Shown here in pieces: positions 33,983 through 43,028 of a stretch of 64,000 nt of DNA. The DNA lies in contig JBLXFH010000001.1 in NCBI GenBank assembly GCA_048262255.1, positions 1,736,001 through 1,800,000 of the forward strand, read 5' to 3'. The notes under the pieces were generated by a model. It was given only the letters and a program-made list of their open reading frames with translations. It had not been told where the DNA came from and searched no databases. The stretch is from JABMNT01 sp048262255 (lineage in GTDB: Bacteria > Pseudomonadota > Alphaproteobacteria > Rhodospirillales > Casp-alpha2). The translations under genes and the position numbers were made by a program. Every line of letters starts with the position of its first letter. The first letter of the stretch is position 1.

Positions 33983-35917
33983 GTGAGTAACGACAATAAT
34001 CCACCCAAGATAGAAAACGGAAATCAGTCTGGAGATTCCGCACCTGTTGGGGTGGCGGTTATTGAACGGCACCTTAAAACCCTGCCAAGCAGCCCCGGCG
34101 TTTACAGAATGGTTAATGTTAAGGGGGACGTTATCTATGTGGGGAAGGCGAAAAACCTGAAAAAACGGGTGGTCGCCTATACGGCACCAGAGCGGCAGGC
34201 GCTCAGGACACGGCGTATGATTTCGGAAACGGCCTCCATGGAGTTCGTCACCACCCACACCGAAGCCGAAGCTTTACTTCTCGAATCCAATCTCATCAAA
34301 AGATATGCCCCCAAATACAACATCCTGCTGCGTGATGATAAATCCTTCCCGTTTATTCTGGTTACGGCCGGACATGACTTTCCCCAGGTCTTAAAGCACC
34401 GGGGCGCCCAGAGTAAAAAAGGAGATTATTTTGGTCCTTTCGCATCCGTCTGGGCGGTCAATGAAACATTGGCCGTTTTGCAACGGGCATTTTTACTAAG
34501 AACCTGTACGGATTCTGTTTTTGCCAACCGCACGCGCCCTTGTTTGCTGTATCAGATCAAACGCTGTGCAGCGCCTTGTGTGGATAAGGTCAGTACGGAT
34601 GATTACGGCGCGCTGGTGGCTCAGGCCCGGAACTTTTTGTCGGGTGGCTCGAAGGCCATCCAGAAAGACTTTGCAGCCAAAATGCAAGCCGCCAGCGATG
34701 CTCTTGAGTTTGAACTGGCCGGGCAGTACCGGGATCGCATTCGCGCCTTGACCCGCGTTCAGGCGCGTCAGGATATCAATCTGCATGGTGTGGGCGAGGC
34801 GGATGTGATTGCCGCTCATCAGGATGGCGGCGTCACGTGCGTTCAGGTTTTTTTCTTCCGGACCGGGGCGAACTTTGGCAACCGCTCCTACTTTCCAAGT
34901 CAGGCCCGTGACGTTGAATTACCGGAAGTTCTGGAAGCTTTCATAGGCCAGTTTTATGCGAAAACGGTACCGCCGAAGACGATTTTCGTCAGTCATGCGG
35001 TGCCGAATGGGGAACTTCTAAGTGAGGCCCTGTCAGTGCGGGCGGAGACGGCGGTCAAACTGTTATGCCCGAAGCGCGGTGACAAGCGGAAAATTGTTGA
35101 ACATGCCCTGGCCAACGCCAAAGAGGCACACGGTCGCCGCATGGCGGAAAGCGCATCGCAACGCCGGATGTTGGAACGTGTACAGGAGGTTTTCAAGCTG
35201 GATGGCGTTCCAGACCGCATAGAAGTGTATGATAACAGTCATGTTTCTGGGACTAAGGCCGTGGGCGGCATGATTGTCGCCGGACCGGAAGGTCTGCTGA
35301 AAAGCGCCTATCGCAAATTTACAATCAAGGGTGCGGCCCCGGTTTCGGGGCGCGTCGGGATTGACGGATATGCTGCTGGTGATGATTACGCCATGATGAA
35401 AGAGGTTTTGAACCGGCGGTTTTCGCGGGCCTTGCGGGAGGATCCCGACAGGACCCTGGGGCAATGGCCGGATCTGGTGCTGCTGGATGGCGGTAAGGGG
35501 CAATTGAGCATGGGCCTTCAGGTGTTTGAGGAATTAGGCATTGATGACATTGGCATTGCCGCTATCGCCAAAGGGCCGGAAAGGAATGCCGGACGGGAGA
35601 AAATTTTTCTGTCCGATGGCAGCCCGGCCATTGAGCTGGAACCGAAAAACCCTGTCCTCTATTTTTTGCAACGCCTGCGCGACGAGGCGCATCGCTTTGC
35701 CATTGGCAGTCACCGCCAAAAGCGATCTAAGGCGATCACACGATCGATTCTGGATGAAATTCCAAACGTCGGAGCGAAACGCAAAAAAGCCTTGCTGCAT
35801 CATTTTGGAGGGCCGGAAGCCGTTGCTCAAGCCGGCCGCAGCGATCTGGAAGGGGTCGAGGGCATTAACACGGCGCTGGCCAATAAAATTTATGATTGGT
35901 TTCATCCCGAGGGATAG
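33983..35917 (+). CDS. uvrC: Excinuclease ABC subunit C
   Basis: 644-residue nucleotide-excision repair nuclease making both incisions around a lesion. N-terminal GIY-YIG domain (SSPGVYRM, DVIYVGKAKNLKKRV; about 35-115), Cys-rich segment (RPCLLYQIKRCAAPC), UVR motif (about 220-255), RNase H-like domain (EVYDNSHVSGTKAVGGMIV, LLDGGKGQL), and C-terminal HhH pair (IPNVGAKRKKALLHHFGG). GTG start at 33983; no strong ribosome-binding site. Confidence 0.97.
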   Translation: MSNDNNPPKIENGNQSGDSAPVGVAVIERHLKTLPSSPGVYRMVNVKGDVIYVGKAKNLKKRVVAYTAPERQALRTRRMISETASMEFVTTHTEAEALLLESNLIKRYAPKYNILLRDDKSFPFILVTAGHDFPQVLKHRGAQSKKGDYFGPFASVWAVNETLAVLQRAFLLRTCTDSVFANRTRPCLLYQIKRCAAPCVDKVSTDDYGALVAQARNFLSGGSKAIQKDFAAKMQAASDALEFELAGQYRDRIRALTRVQARQDINLHGVGEADVIAAHQDGGVTCVQVFFFRTGANFGNRSYFPSQARDVELPEVLEAFIGQFYAKTVPPKTIFVSHAVPNGELLSEALSVRAETAVKLLCPKRGDKRKIVEHALANAKEAHGRRMAESASQRRMLERVQEVFKLDGVPDRIEVYDNSHVSGTKAVGGMIVAGPEGLLKSAYRKFTIKGAAPVSGRVGIDGYAAGDDYAMMKEVLNRRFSRALREDPDRTLGQWPDLVLLDGGKGQLSMGLQVFEELGIDDIGIAAIAKGPERNAGREKIFLSDGSPAIELEPKNPVLYFLQRLRDEAHRFAIGSHRQKRSKAITRSILDEIPNVGAKRKKALLHHFGGPEAVAQAGRSDLEGVEGINTALANKIYDWFHPEG

Positions 35918-35968
35918 TAGGGTAAATATAAACGACATTTTCTACCTAAAATCTCCAGGCGCCTTTTT

Positions 35969-36604
35969 ATGTTACGTAGTCTCCCAAACCTTTTAACCGT
36001 ATCACGCATTTTATCGATCCCGATTTTGATTTGCCTGCTGTTGTTTATTGAGGATCCGGCAGGAAGCTGGCTGGCATTTGCGGCCTATACCTATGCCTGT
36101 ATCACGGATTTCTTTGATGGGTATCTGGCCCGCGCCTGGCATCAGCAATCGGCTTTTGGCCGGTTTCTCGACCCGATCGCAGACAAGCTGCTTGTGGCGG
36201 CTGTGCTGCTTGCCCTCGTTGGCATAGACAGGGTATCAGGATTGACCGTCCTGCCAGCAGCGGTGATCCTGTGTCGCGAGATTTTGGTGTCGGGACTGCG
36301 CGAGTTTTTGGCCGAGGTTGATGTCAGCGTTCCGGTCAGCAAGCTGGCGAAATGGAAAACAGGTATTCAGATGCTGGCGTTGGGTTTTTTGCTGGTCGGG
36401 CCGAACGGACCGGATTTCGGGCCATTGTCCACTTCGGAGATCGGTTTTTGGGGAATATGGGCGGCTGCGGTCTTAACCCTTATTACGGGTTACGACTATC
36501 TGACCCACGGGTTACGCCATATTATTGAGACGGATAACGCTCCGGCACCAAAACGCAAAGCCGTTCCCAAACCGGATGCGGAAGCGACGACGGAGAGCAG
36601 TTGA
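35969..36604 (+). CDS. pgsA: CDP-diacylglycerol-glycerol-3-phosphate 3-phosphatidyltransferase
   Basis: 211-residue inner-membrane enzyme of phosphatidylglycerol synthesis. The CDP-alcohol phosphotransferase motif DG-x2-AR-x8-G-x3-D-x3-D is intact in DFFDGYLARAW ... GRFLDPIADK. Starts MLRSLPNLLTVSRI, typical of PgsA. Has several helices and a hydrophilic C-terminal tail (KRKAVPKPDAEA). Follows uvrC, as in many alphaproteobacteria. Confidence 0.95.
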   Translation: MLRSLPNLLTVSRILSIPILICLLLFIEDPAGSWLAFAAYTYACITDFFDGYLARAWHQQSAFGRFLDPIADKLLVAAVLLALVGIDRVSGLTVLPAAVILCREILVSGLREFLAEVDVSVPVSKLAKWKTGIQMLALGFLLVGPNGPDFGPLSTSEIGFWGIWAAAVLTLITGYDYLTHGLRHIIETDNAPAPKRKAVPKPDAEATTESS

Positions 36605-36663
36605 TTTTCCGGGTGTGGAAGCCAATATTGGGTGTCTGACAGGGCATATAAAAGCGGGTGCGT

Positions 36664-37185
36664 ATGAAGATATTTGGCTTGATTGGCTGGAGTGGCAGCG
36701 GCAAAACGACGTTGATCAGGAAACTGATACCGGAGTTGATTTCCATGGGGTATCAGGTTTCAACCATGAAACATACCCACCATAATTTTGATATTGATCA
36801 GCCGGGTAAGGATTCGTACGAACACCGCATTGCCGGTGCCAGTCAGGTTTTGATTGCCGGCGCCAAGCGCTGGGCCTTGCTGAATGAAAGCCGGGGCCAG
36901 CCGGAACCCTCTATTGAAGAGCTTCTGGCGCGAATGGACGATGTGGATATTGTACTGATTGAGGGTTTCAAGCGGCATACGCATCCGAAAATGGAAGTTT
37001 TCAGGCCGTCGGTGGGGAAAGGGATGATCGCAAGCGACGATAAGTCCGTGGTCGCCATTGCCACGGATGAAGCCGGGGTGGATACAGACTTGCCCATACT
37101 GGATTTGAATGACGTAACCGCCGTTGCCCAGTTTGTTATCGACTTTTGCGAATTGCCAAAGGGTAAGCTCAATGGCGCAGCTTAA
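36664..37185 (+). CDS. mobB: Molybdopterin-guanine dinucleotide biosynthesis adaptor MobB
   Basis: 173-residue GTP-binding accessory protein of molybdenum cofactor maturation. P-loop GWSGSGKTTLI at the start, then STMKHTHHNFDIDQPGKDS and the IVLIEGFKRHTHPKMEV segment typical of MobB. ATG 36664 chosen; GTG 36658 also in frame. Overlaps moeA by 14 bases. Confidence 0.93.
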   Translation: MKIFGLIGWSGSGKTTLIRKLIPELISMGYQVSTMKHTHHNFDIDQPGKDSYEHRIAGASQVLIAGAKRWALLNESRGQPEPSIEELLARMDDVDIVLIEGFKRHTHPKMEVFRPSVGKGMIASDDKSVVAIATDEAGVDTDLPILDLNDVTAVAQFVIDFCELPKGKLNGAA

Positions 37186-38440
37186 GGACGATTGTTTTGC
37201 TTTCGGTGGCGAGCTTTTGCCGCTTGCTGTGGCGCTGGCCGATCTGAAAAGCCGCCTGGAGCCGGTGGTCGGAATGGAAACGGTCCCTTTAAAAGAGGCG
37301 CAGGGGCGCATTCTCGCGGAAGATATCTGCTCGACACGCGATGTCCCGCCCCACGATAATTCCGCTGTCGACGGGTACGCCGTTTATTTTTCGGATTTGC
37401 CATCCGGAGGGGAAGCGCGTTTGCCTGTTGCTGCGCGGATTGCTGCCGGACATCCGTTGCCGCGGCCTGCCAGACGTGGAGAAGCCTATCGGATATTTAC
37501 GGGCGCGCCGATGCCCGGCGGGGAAGCGGGCGGGCCGGATACCGTTTATATGGAAGAAGACTGCGAACAGGATGGCGATCAGGTTATCTTGCCGAGCGGG
37601 CTAAAAGCGGGATCAAACCGGCGAAAACAGGGGGAAGACGTCAGGACCGGTGACGTTGTCCTGAAAACGGGAAGCCGCTTGCGACCACAGGAAATTGGCA
37701 TGGCGGCGTCCATTGGTCAGGCTCAATTAAAGGTGTTCAAGCGACTTCGAGTGGCCGTCTTTTCTACGGGAGATGAAATCTGCGATCCTTCCGGTGACGC
37801 TCCTGCGGGCAGCATTTACGATTCCAACCGATATTCAACCATTGCGCAGTTAACGACACTTGGCTGTCAGGTCACCGATATTGGCATTTTACCGGATGAC
37901 GAACCGACAATTGCCGACGCTTTGGCCAAGGCTGCCAACGATCATGATCTTTTAATCACTTCCGGTGGCGTTTCCGCTGGCGAGGAAGATCACGTCAAGG
38001 CCGCTGTGGCGGCGCATGGCGGCGTTCACCTCTGGCGGCTGGCGATCAAACCGGGGCGACCGATTGCTTTGGGACAGGTGGGCAATGCGGCGTTTGTTGG
38101 TTTGCCCGGCAATCCGGTTGCAGCCATGGTGACCTTCATGACCATCGCTCGGGGGATGATTTTGACCCTGTCTGGGGCGACCGATACCACGGCACACCGG
38201 TATCAGGTGACCGCCGGGTTCGACCACAAGAAAAAACAGGGGCGGACGGAATGGGTGCGCGTCCGCTTAAGGACGGATGAAAAGGGGCAGTTGGGCGCTC
38301 ATAAAATCCATAGCGGGGGGTCTGGCATCCTGACGTCTCTGGTTGATGCCGACGGGCTGGTTGAGCTGGGAGAGGATGTGGAGACCATCCAGACTGGTGA
38401 AGCGGTCGATTTTTTACCCTTCAGTGAGGTCATGCGATGA
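37172..38440 (+). CDS. moeA: Molybdopterin molybdenumtransferase
   Basis: About 422 residues; inserts molybdate into adenylylated molybdopterin. Motifs: PPHDNSAVDGYAV in the N-terminal part, RIFTGAPMPGG, YMEED, and the MoaB/MogA-like domain with VFSTGDEI, SNRYS, TSGGVSAGEEDHVK and IKPGRPIALGQ, FVGLPGNPVAAMV. ATG 37172 (GGTAAG upstream) preferred to the longer frame from 37124, which lies inside mobB. Ends in ATGA overlap with moaD. Confidence 0.95.
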   Translation: MAQLKDDCFAFGGELLPLAVALADLKSRLEPVVGMETVPLKEAQGRILAEDICSTRDVPPHDNSAVDGYAVYFSDLPSGGEARLPVAARIAAGHPLPRPARRGEAYRIFTGAPMPGGEAGGPDTVYMEEDCEQDGDQVILPSGLKAGSNRRKQGEDVRTGDVVLKTGSRLRPQEIGMAASIGQAQLKVFKRLRVAVFSTGDEICDPSGDAPAGSIYDSNRYSTIAQLTTLGCQVTDIGILPDDEPTIADALAKAANDHDLLITSGGVSAGEEDHVKAAVAAHGGVHLWRLAIKPGRPIALGQVGNAAFVGLPGNPVAAMVTFMTIARGMILTLSGATDTTAHRYQVTAGFDHKKKQGRTEWVRVRLRTDEKGQLGAHKIHSGGSGILTSLVDADGLVELGEDVETIQTGEAVDFLPFSEVMR

Positions 38441-38688
38441 AGATATTGTATTTTGCGTGGGTTCGCGAGATGACCGGCAAGTCAGGAGAGGATTTCCCGT
38501 TGCCGGAGGATGTCCGTACAGTACGCGAGCTGGTCGATTGCCTGAAAAAACAGGGGGATAGCTATCAGTCGGCTTTCGCGGATGAAGCGGTTGTCCGGGT
38601 TGCCGTCAATCAGGAATATGTGGGCCTTGATCATGCGGTTTCGGATGGTGATGAGATCGCCTTTTTTCCGCCGGTAACAGGAGGCTGA
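38437..38688 (+). CDS. moaD: Molybdopterin synthase sulfur carrier subunit
   Basis: 83-residue ubiquitin-fold sulfur carrier. It ends with the essential Gly-Gly (FPPVTGG), whose C-terminal carboxylate becomes the thiocarboxylate that supplies sulfur to molybdopterin. Start KILYFAWVREMTGKSGED is typical. The Gly-Gly codons GGA GGC also form the AGGAGG ribosome-binding site of moaE. Confidence 0.95.
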   Translation: MKILYFAWVREMTGKSGEDFPLPEDVRTVRELVDCLKKQGDSYQSAFADEAVVRVAVNQEYVGLDHAVSDGDEIAFFPPVTGG

Positions 38689-38692
38689 ACCG

Positions 38693-39178
38693 ATGATCCG
38701 TGTCCAGGCCGAAGATTTTGATGTGGGCGCCGAGCTGAAACAAATGACAGACGGCAACCACGGCATTGGCGGCCTTTGCAGCTTTGTCGGGCTGGTTCGG
38801 GATATGGCTGGAGAACAAACTATTTCGACCATGACTCTGGAACATTATCCCGGCATGACGGAAAAGGCCCTGATGGAAATTGACCGCCAGGCGCAGGAGC
38901 GATGGCCGCTTGCAGGCACATTGATCATCCACCGCTATGGGCCGCTGCAACCGGGAGAGCAAATCGTGCTGGTGGCGGCTGCTTCGGCGCACCGGGAAGC
39001 GGCCTTTGAAGCCTGCCATTTTCTGATCGACTGGCTGAAAACAAAAGCCCCGTTCTGGAAACTTGAAGATGGACCCGAAGGTGGAAAATGGGTTGATGCG
39101 CGCATTAGTGACGATACAGCTGCGGCGCGTTGGGGTACAGTTGACGGCAAAGCACGGCCAGACGACGCAGCGGAGTAA
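38693..39178 (+). CDS. moaE: Molybdopterin synthase catalytic subunit
   Basis: 161 residues. Converts precursor Z (cPMP) to molybdopterin with MoaD. Motifs: GGLCSFVGLVRD, LTLEHYPGM (as MTLEHYPGM), IHRYGPLQPGEQIVLVAAASAHR, and the C-terminal catalytic KTKAPFWKLE lysine. Start ATG 38693 with perfect AGGAGG eight bases upstream. moaA, moaC and mobA are not in the window. Confidence 0.95.
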   Translation: MIRVQAEDFDVGAELKQMTDGNHGIGGLCSFVGLVRDMAGEQTISTMTLEHYPGMTEKALMEIDRQAQERWPLAGTLIIHRYGPLQPGEQIVLVAAASAHREAAFEACHFLIDWLKTKAPFWKLEDGPEGGKWVDARISDDTAAARWGTVDGKARPDDAAE

Positions 39179-39183
39179 TACAG

Positions 39184-39846
39184 ATTACCTTACGAGCCAT
39201 TTTTTTTGATTTTGACGGGGTCATCGTTGAATCCGCCGCCCTAAAGGTAGATGCCTTTCGGGAACTCTTTAAAGAGCATCCCTCCGAAATTGTTGACCAA
39301 GTTGTGACCTACCACAAGGCCCATGAAGGGATTTCACGGGTTGTCAAAATCCGTTATGCCTACGAGCATATCCTGAAAGTTGACCTTTCCGATAGCATGC
39401 ATAACGCTTTGTGTGAGCGGTATACGGAGATCGTCGAGCAAAAAGTCGTTGATTGTGAAAGCGTTGAGGGGGCTCTTGAGTTTTTGGCGCAAGCGGCAGG
39501 GCAACTGGATCTCTTTATCGTATCGGGGACGCCGGAAGAGGAACTGAAACGGATAACCGATCGACGCGGCATCAGCCGGTATTTTAGCGCCATTTACGGC
39601 TCGCCCAGAAAGAAAGAGGATATCGTCAGCGAAGTCCTGACGACAAAGGGGTTCACCGCGGCAGACTGTCTATTCATAGGTGATGCCATGACTGACCATG
39701 ATGCCGCGAAAGCTTGCCGAATGCCATTTCTCGGACGTGTCGTTGCGGGTGAGAAAAGCCCTTTTCCAAAAGCAACGAAAACCGTATCCGATCTCACCGG
39801 CCTAGGCGACATCGCCGGAATATTTCAACATGGGAGGCAGGAATGA
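39184..39846 (+). CDS. HAD-superfamily hydrolase (phosphoglycolate phosphatase-like) with non-standard start
   Basis: About 220 residues. The HAD nucleophile motif IFFDFDGVIVES is encoded at 39199-39234, followed by a cap domain, motif II IVSGTPEEE, a lysine in RKKEDIV and motif IV FIGDAMTDHDAAKA. No ATG, GTG or TTG exists in frame between the upstream stop (39142) and GTG 39304, and starting at 39304 would delete the catalytic Asp. An ATT at 39184, eight bases after GGAG (39172-39175), is the best candidate start; a sequencing error is the alternative. Substrate unknown. Overlaps the next gene by 4 bases. Confidence 0.8.
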   Translation: MTLRAIFFDFDGVIVESAALKVDAFRELFKEHPSEIVDQVVTYHKAHEGISRVVKIRYAYEHILKVDLSDSMHNALCERYTEIVEQKVVDCESVEGALEFLAQAAGQLDLFIVSGTPEEELKRITDRRGISRYFSAIYGSPRKKEDIVSEVLTTKGFTAADCLFIGDAMTDHDAAKACRMPFLGRVVAGEKSPFPKATKTVSDLTGLGDIAGIFQHGRQE

Positions 39847-40655
39847 CGGACGAAAAGCCATCGCTCAAGGCCTACAAAAATGAAACCTTCATGAACAGTC
39901 CGAATGCCCGGGAACTGCGCATTCTTGCCGAATACCTGGAACCGGCATCCCGCCTTGATCAGTATGAGGTCAGCGATACCATTGTGTTTTTTGGTTCGGC
40001 GCGGATTTTGCCGCGCGATGTCGCCGAGAAACAACTCGAAACGGCGCGAGAGGAAAACACCGGCATTGAGGTGGCGGAACGCGGGCTGATGATGTCACGC
40101 TATTATGAAGATGCGCGCGGACTGGCCAGCCGGATGACCGAATGGTCGAAAAAACTCGAAGATAAAAAACGCCGGTTTCTGATCTGTACGGGCGGTGGCC
40201 CAGGGATCATGGAGGCTGCCAACCGGGGAGCATCGGAGGCGGGAGGGATCAATATCGGCTTCAATATTTCCCTGCCCTTCGAACAGCATTTCAACCCGTA
40301 TATCACGCGCGAGCTGAATTTTGAGTTCCACTACTTTTTTATGCGTAAGTTCTGGTTTTTGTATCTCGCCAAGGCGATGGTGGTTTTCCCCGGCGGTTTC
40401 GGGACCATGGATGAATTGTTTGAAACGATGACGCTCATGCAGACCGGGAAATCCAAGAAAAAGCTGCCGATCCTTTTATACGGACGGGAATTCTGGAATG
40501 ACGTTCTCAATCTGGATGCGCTGGTCAAATACGGAACCATTTCAGCCGAAGATTTAAAGCTGTTCCATGTGACGGACTCGGTCGATGAGGCGTTTGAGTA
40601 TCTGGTCGGCAAACTGAGCGGTAGTGCCCTCACCGAACCGGGCGGATATTTTTAG
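39843..40655 (+). CDS. LOG-family / TIGR00730 Rossmann-fold protein
   Basis: 270-residue protein with the nucleotide-binding segment CTGGGPGIMEAANRGASEAGG and the hallmark PGGFGTMDELFE. Related proteins (LOG) are phosphoribohydrolases that release free base from nucleoside monophosphates, including cytokinin nucleotides. This longer form has an N-terminal extension of about 65 residues before the FFGSARI strand. Coupled to the HAD gene; the pair could act on nucleotides, but this is inference. Followed by a terminator. Confidence 0.88.
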   Translation: MTDEKPSLKAYKNETFMNSPNARELRILAEYLEPASRLDQYEVSDTIVFFGSARILPRDVAEKQLETAREENTGIEVAERGLMMSRYYEDARGLASRMTEWSKKLEDKKRRFLICTGGGPGIMEAANRGASEAGGINIGFNISLPFEQHFNPYITRELNFEFHYFFMRKFWFLYLAKAMVVFPGGFGTMDELFETMTLMQTGKSKKKLPILLYGREFWNDVLNLDALVKYGTISAEDLKLFHVTDSVDEAFEYLVGKLSGSALTEPGGYF

Positions 40656-40674
40656 GGCGTCGCCCACGGCATAT

Positions 40675-40707
40675 AAAAAAGGCCGGGTTTTCACCCGGCC
40701 TTTTTTT
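40675..40707. terminator. Bidirectional terminator between LOG gene and ilvE
   Basis: GGCCGGGT (40681-40688), TTTC loop and ACCCGGCC (40693-40700) form a perfect stem flanked by an A-run (40675-40680) on the left and seven T on the right, so it can stop transcription from both converging genes. Confidence 0.95.
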
Positions 40708-40724
40708 ATATCTGTTTTGCGCGA

Positions 40725-41630
40725 TTATTCGGCCGCGTTGGCACTGCCGGCAGGTGCTTTGCCAACGGCCTTGTCGTAATCTTCCATCATCCATTGGCTG
40801 ATCTGGCCAACAGAGAAGGTGTAATCATCGATCTTGCCGACGGGCGTGACTTCCGCTGCCGTACCGGTGAGAAAAACCTCCGTCGCATTGGCCAGTTCTT
40901 CCGGCATGATGGCGCGTTCTATGACCTCGATGCCGCGTGCTTTTGCCAGCTGGATAACGGTTTGCCGGGTGATGCCGTTGAGGAAGCAGTCGGGTGTCGG
41001 TGTGTGTAGTTTGCCATCACCCATGACCATAAAGATGTTGGCGCCGGTTGATTCCGCAATCTGCCCGCGGTAGTCATGCATCAATGCATCGTCAAAACCG
41101 TTTTTTTCCGCCGAATGTTTGGATAGTGTGCAAATCATATAAAGACCTGCGGCTTTGGCATGCACGGGCTCGGTTTTTGGTGAAGGCCGCTGCCATTTGG
41201 AGGTTTGCAGCTTGATGCCTTTCATCCGGGCTTCCGGCGAGAAGTATGACGGCCATGGCCAGGCGGCAATCGCCACATTAATGCGGTTGGCTTGTGCGGA
41301 AACGCCCATCATTTCGCTGCCCCGCCATGCTACCGGGCGCAGGTAGCCGTCAACGATGTTGTTGGCTTCCAGGGTCTCGACCTGAGCTTTGTTGAGTTCA
41401 TCGATTGAAAAGGGAATTTCAAATCCCAGTTGGTCTGCCGAATAAAACAACCGTTCCGTATGTTCCTGCAGTTTGAAAATTTTGCCGCCATAGGCGCGTA
41501 CACCTTCAAACACTGAAGACGCATAATGCAGACCATGGGTGAGTACATGGACATTCGCATCGCGCCATGGAATCAGGTTCCCGTTAAACCAAATCAGGCC
41601 GTCGCGATCATCAAAAGCTGGTCCAGACAT
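40725..41630 (-). CDS. ilvE: Branched-chain amino acid aminotransferase
   Basis: About 301 residues, fold-type IV PLP enzyme for Ile, Leu and Val. Motifs: WFNGNLIPWRDANVHVLTHGLHYASSVFEG, VHAKAAGLYM (PLP-lysine region), QIAESTGANIFMV, and EVFLTGTAAEVTPVGKIDD. Start ATG 41630 (MSGPAFDD) chosen; the frame continues to 41693 but the extra residues are unlike the family. Divergent from the MarR gene, whose promoter region it shares. Confidence 0.95.
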   Translation of the reverse strand: MSGPAFDDRDGLIWFNGNLIPWRDANVHVLTHGLHYASSVFEGVRAYGGKIFKLQEHTERLFYSADQLGFEIPFSIDELNKAQVETLEANNIVDGYLRPVAWRGSEMMGVSAQANRINVAIAAWPWPSYFSPEARMKGIKLQTSKWQRPSPKTEPVHAKAAGLYMICTLSKHSAEKNGFDDALMHDYRGQIAESTGANIFMVMGDGKLHTPTPDCFLNGITRQTVIQLAKARGIEVIERAIMPEELANATEVFLTGTAAEVTPVGKIDDYTFSVGQISQWMMEDYDKAVGKAPAGSANAAE

Positions 41631-41788
41631 TGTAATAATCTTTCGTGAAAATGAGTTAATTATGTGTGTTGTTGCGTTTAGTAGCACTCCCATTGAAATA
41701 TGTCAACAATGCTGACTTAAATTTTTTGTTTCCGTGCTTTTGCATTATACTTTTTATTCATAAGAATGTTTGCATATCATCGGTTAAA

Positions 41789-42316
41789 ATGTTTCCGCGA
41801 ACCACAAACAGGCCTTTAGGCACAGGATTATCGGAATTGCAGGAAGAACAAATGCGTCAGGCCATCGAGCTCCTGTTTTTCGCTTATCGCGATTTCACTG
41901 GCGAAGCAGACGCGATTTTGGCTGATTATGATTTTGGAAGAGCCCACCATCGTGTCGTCTATTTTATTGGCCGCAACCCGGAAATCACGGTCACGCATTT
42001 ACTCGGCGTTCTCAAAATCACGAAACAGAGCCTGTCACGGGTATTGGGCCAGTTGATCGATGAGGGGTTTGTCGAGCAAAGAGCCGACGCCAAAGATGGT
42101 CGACGACGCCTGCTGGCGTTGACGCAAAAAGGCATTGATCTGGAAAACCGTTTAACGGAACGCCAAAGCCACAGGATAGCAAAGGCCTTCGGTTCCGTTG
42201 GGTCTGATGAAATCAACGGGTTTCGACGTATTTTATATGGTATGATTAACGAGGATGACCGCGAACATGTTTCCCGGTTTTTTGACACTCCGCCCGAGTC
42301 GAACATAAAAACCTAG
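41789..42316 (+). CDS. MarR-family regulator (PetP-like)
   Basis: About 175 residues with a winged helix (LLGVLKITKQSLSRVLGQLIDEGFVEQRADAKDGRRRLLALT region). ATG 41789 fits the family; the frame upstream is probably untranslated. It precedes an OmpR-type regulator and histidine kinase, and ilvE is divergent. This order matches the petP-petR arrangement known from alphaproteobacteria (first from Rhodobacter capsulatus), where PetP is MarR-like. Ligand unknown. Confidence 0.82.
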   Translation: MFPRTTNRPLGTGLSELQEEQMRQAIELLFFAYRDFTGEADAILADYDFGRAHHRVVYFIGRNPEITVTHLLGVLKITKQSLSRVLGQLIDEGFVEQRADAKDGRRRLLALTQKGIDLENRLTERQSHRIAKAFGSVGSDEINGFRRILYGMINEDDREHVSRFFDTPPESNIKT

Positions 42317-42328
42317 GCCTTATTGACG

Positions 42329-43018
42329 ATGTCCATCACAACGGAACAGCCTCACATACTGGTCGTCGATGATGATGACCGTCTGCGCAGCTTGCTGGTC
42401 AAATACCTCAGCGAAAACGGCTTTGTCGTCATCCCGGCGAGAGATGCATCGGATGCCCGCAGCAAGCTGAAAACCCTGGAGTTTGATCTGATTATTCTGG
42501 ATTTGATGATGCCGGGCGAATCCGGGCTTGATTTCGCGTTAGATTTTCGCCGGTCAAGCGCGGTGCCGATTTTAATGCTGACCGCTATGGGGGAAGCCGA
42601 TGACCGGATCTCCGGGCTGGAATGTGGTGCCGATGATTATCTGACGAAACCCTTTGAGCCAAGAGAGTTATTGTTACGCTTACATAATATCCTGAAACGG
42701 ATGCCAAAACAGGCCATGGATGACGTTCATGTCCGATTGGGAGATGCGGCATTTTCAAGCCATCGCGGCGAACTGCAAGTCCATGGACAACTGGTCCGTC
42801 TGACGGATATTGAAACCGCTTTACTTCGGGTGCTGTCGGCCCGGCCCGGTGAAATACTGAGCCGGGAAGAACTGATCGAAATGACCGGAACGACCGGCGG
42901 CGGTCGTGCGGTGGATGTGCAGGTCACGCGGCTGCGAAGAAAAATTGAACGCGACCCCAAGCTTCCCCGCTATTTGCAGACGGTGCGTGGGCGTGGCTAT
43001 TTGTTGAGACCGGATTAA
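42329..43018 (+). CDS. OmpR-family response regulator (PetR-like)
   Basis: 229 residues. Receiver domain with acidic pocket VVDDDDRL, phospho-acceptor Asp in DLIILDLMMPGE, and switch residues ML-T-A and K in DYLTKPFEP; C-terminal winged-helix DNA-binding domain with LTDIETALLRVL and VDVQVTRLRRKIE. ATG 42329 preferred to TTG 42323. Follows the MarR gene by 12 bases and precedes its probable kinase by 10. Confidence 0.92.
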   Translation: MSITTEQPHILVVDDDDRLRSLLVKYLSENGFVVIPARDASDARSKLKTLEFDLIILDLMMPGESGLDFALDFRRSSAVPILMLTAMGEADDRISGLECGADDYLTKPFEPRELLLRLHNILKRMPKQAMDDVHVRLGDAAFSSHRGELQVHGQLVRLTDIETALLRVLSARPGEILSREELIEMTGTTGGGRAVDVQVTRLRRKIERDPKLPRYLQTVRGRGYLLRPD

Positions 43019-43028
43019 ACGGCGAGAG

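Noticed and set aside
33983..34250. Minus-strand frame of 137 residues over uvrC's 5' end
   Set aside because: It overlaps the GIY-YIG region of uvrC and has no motif of its own.
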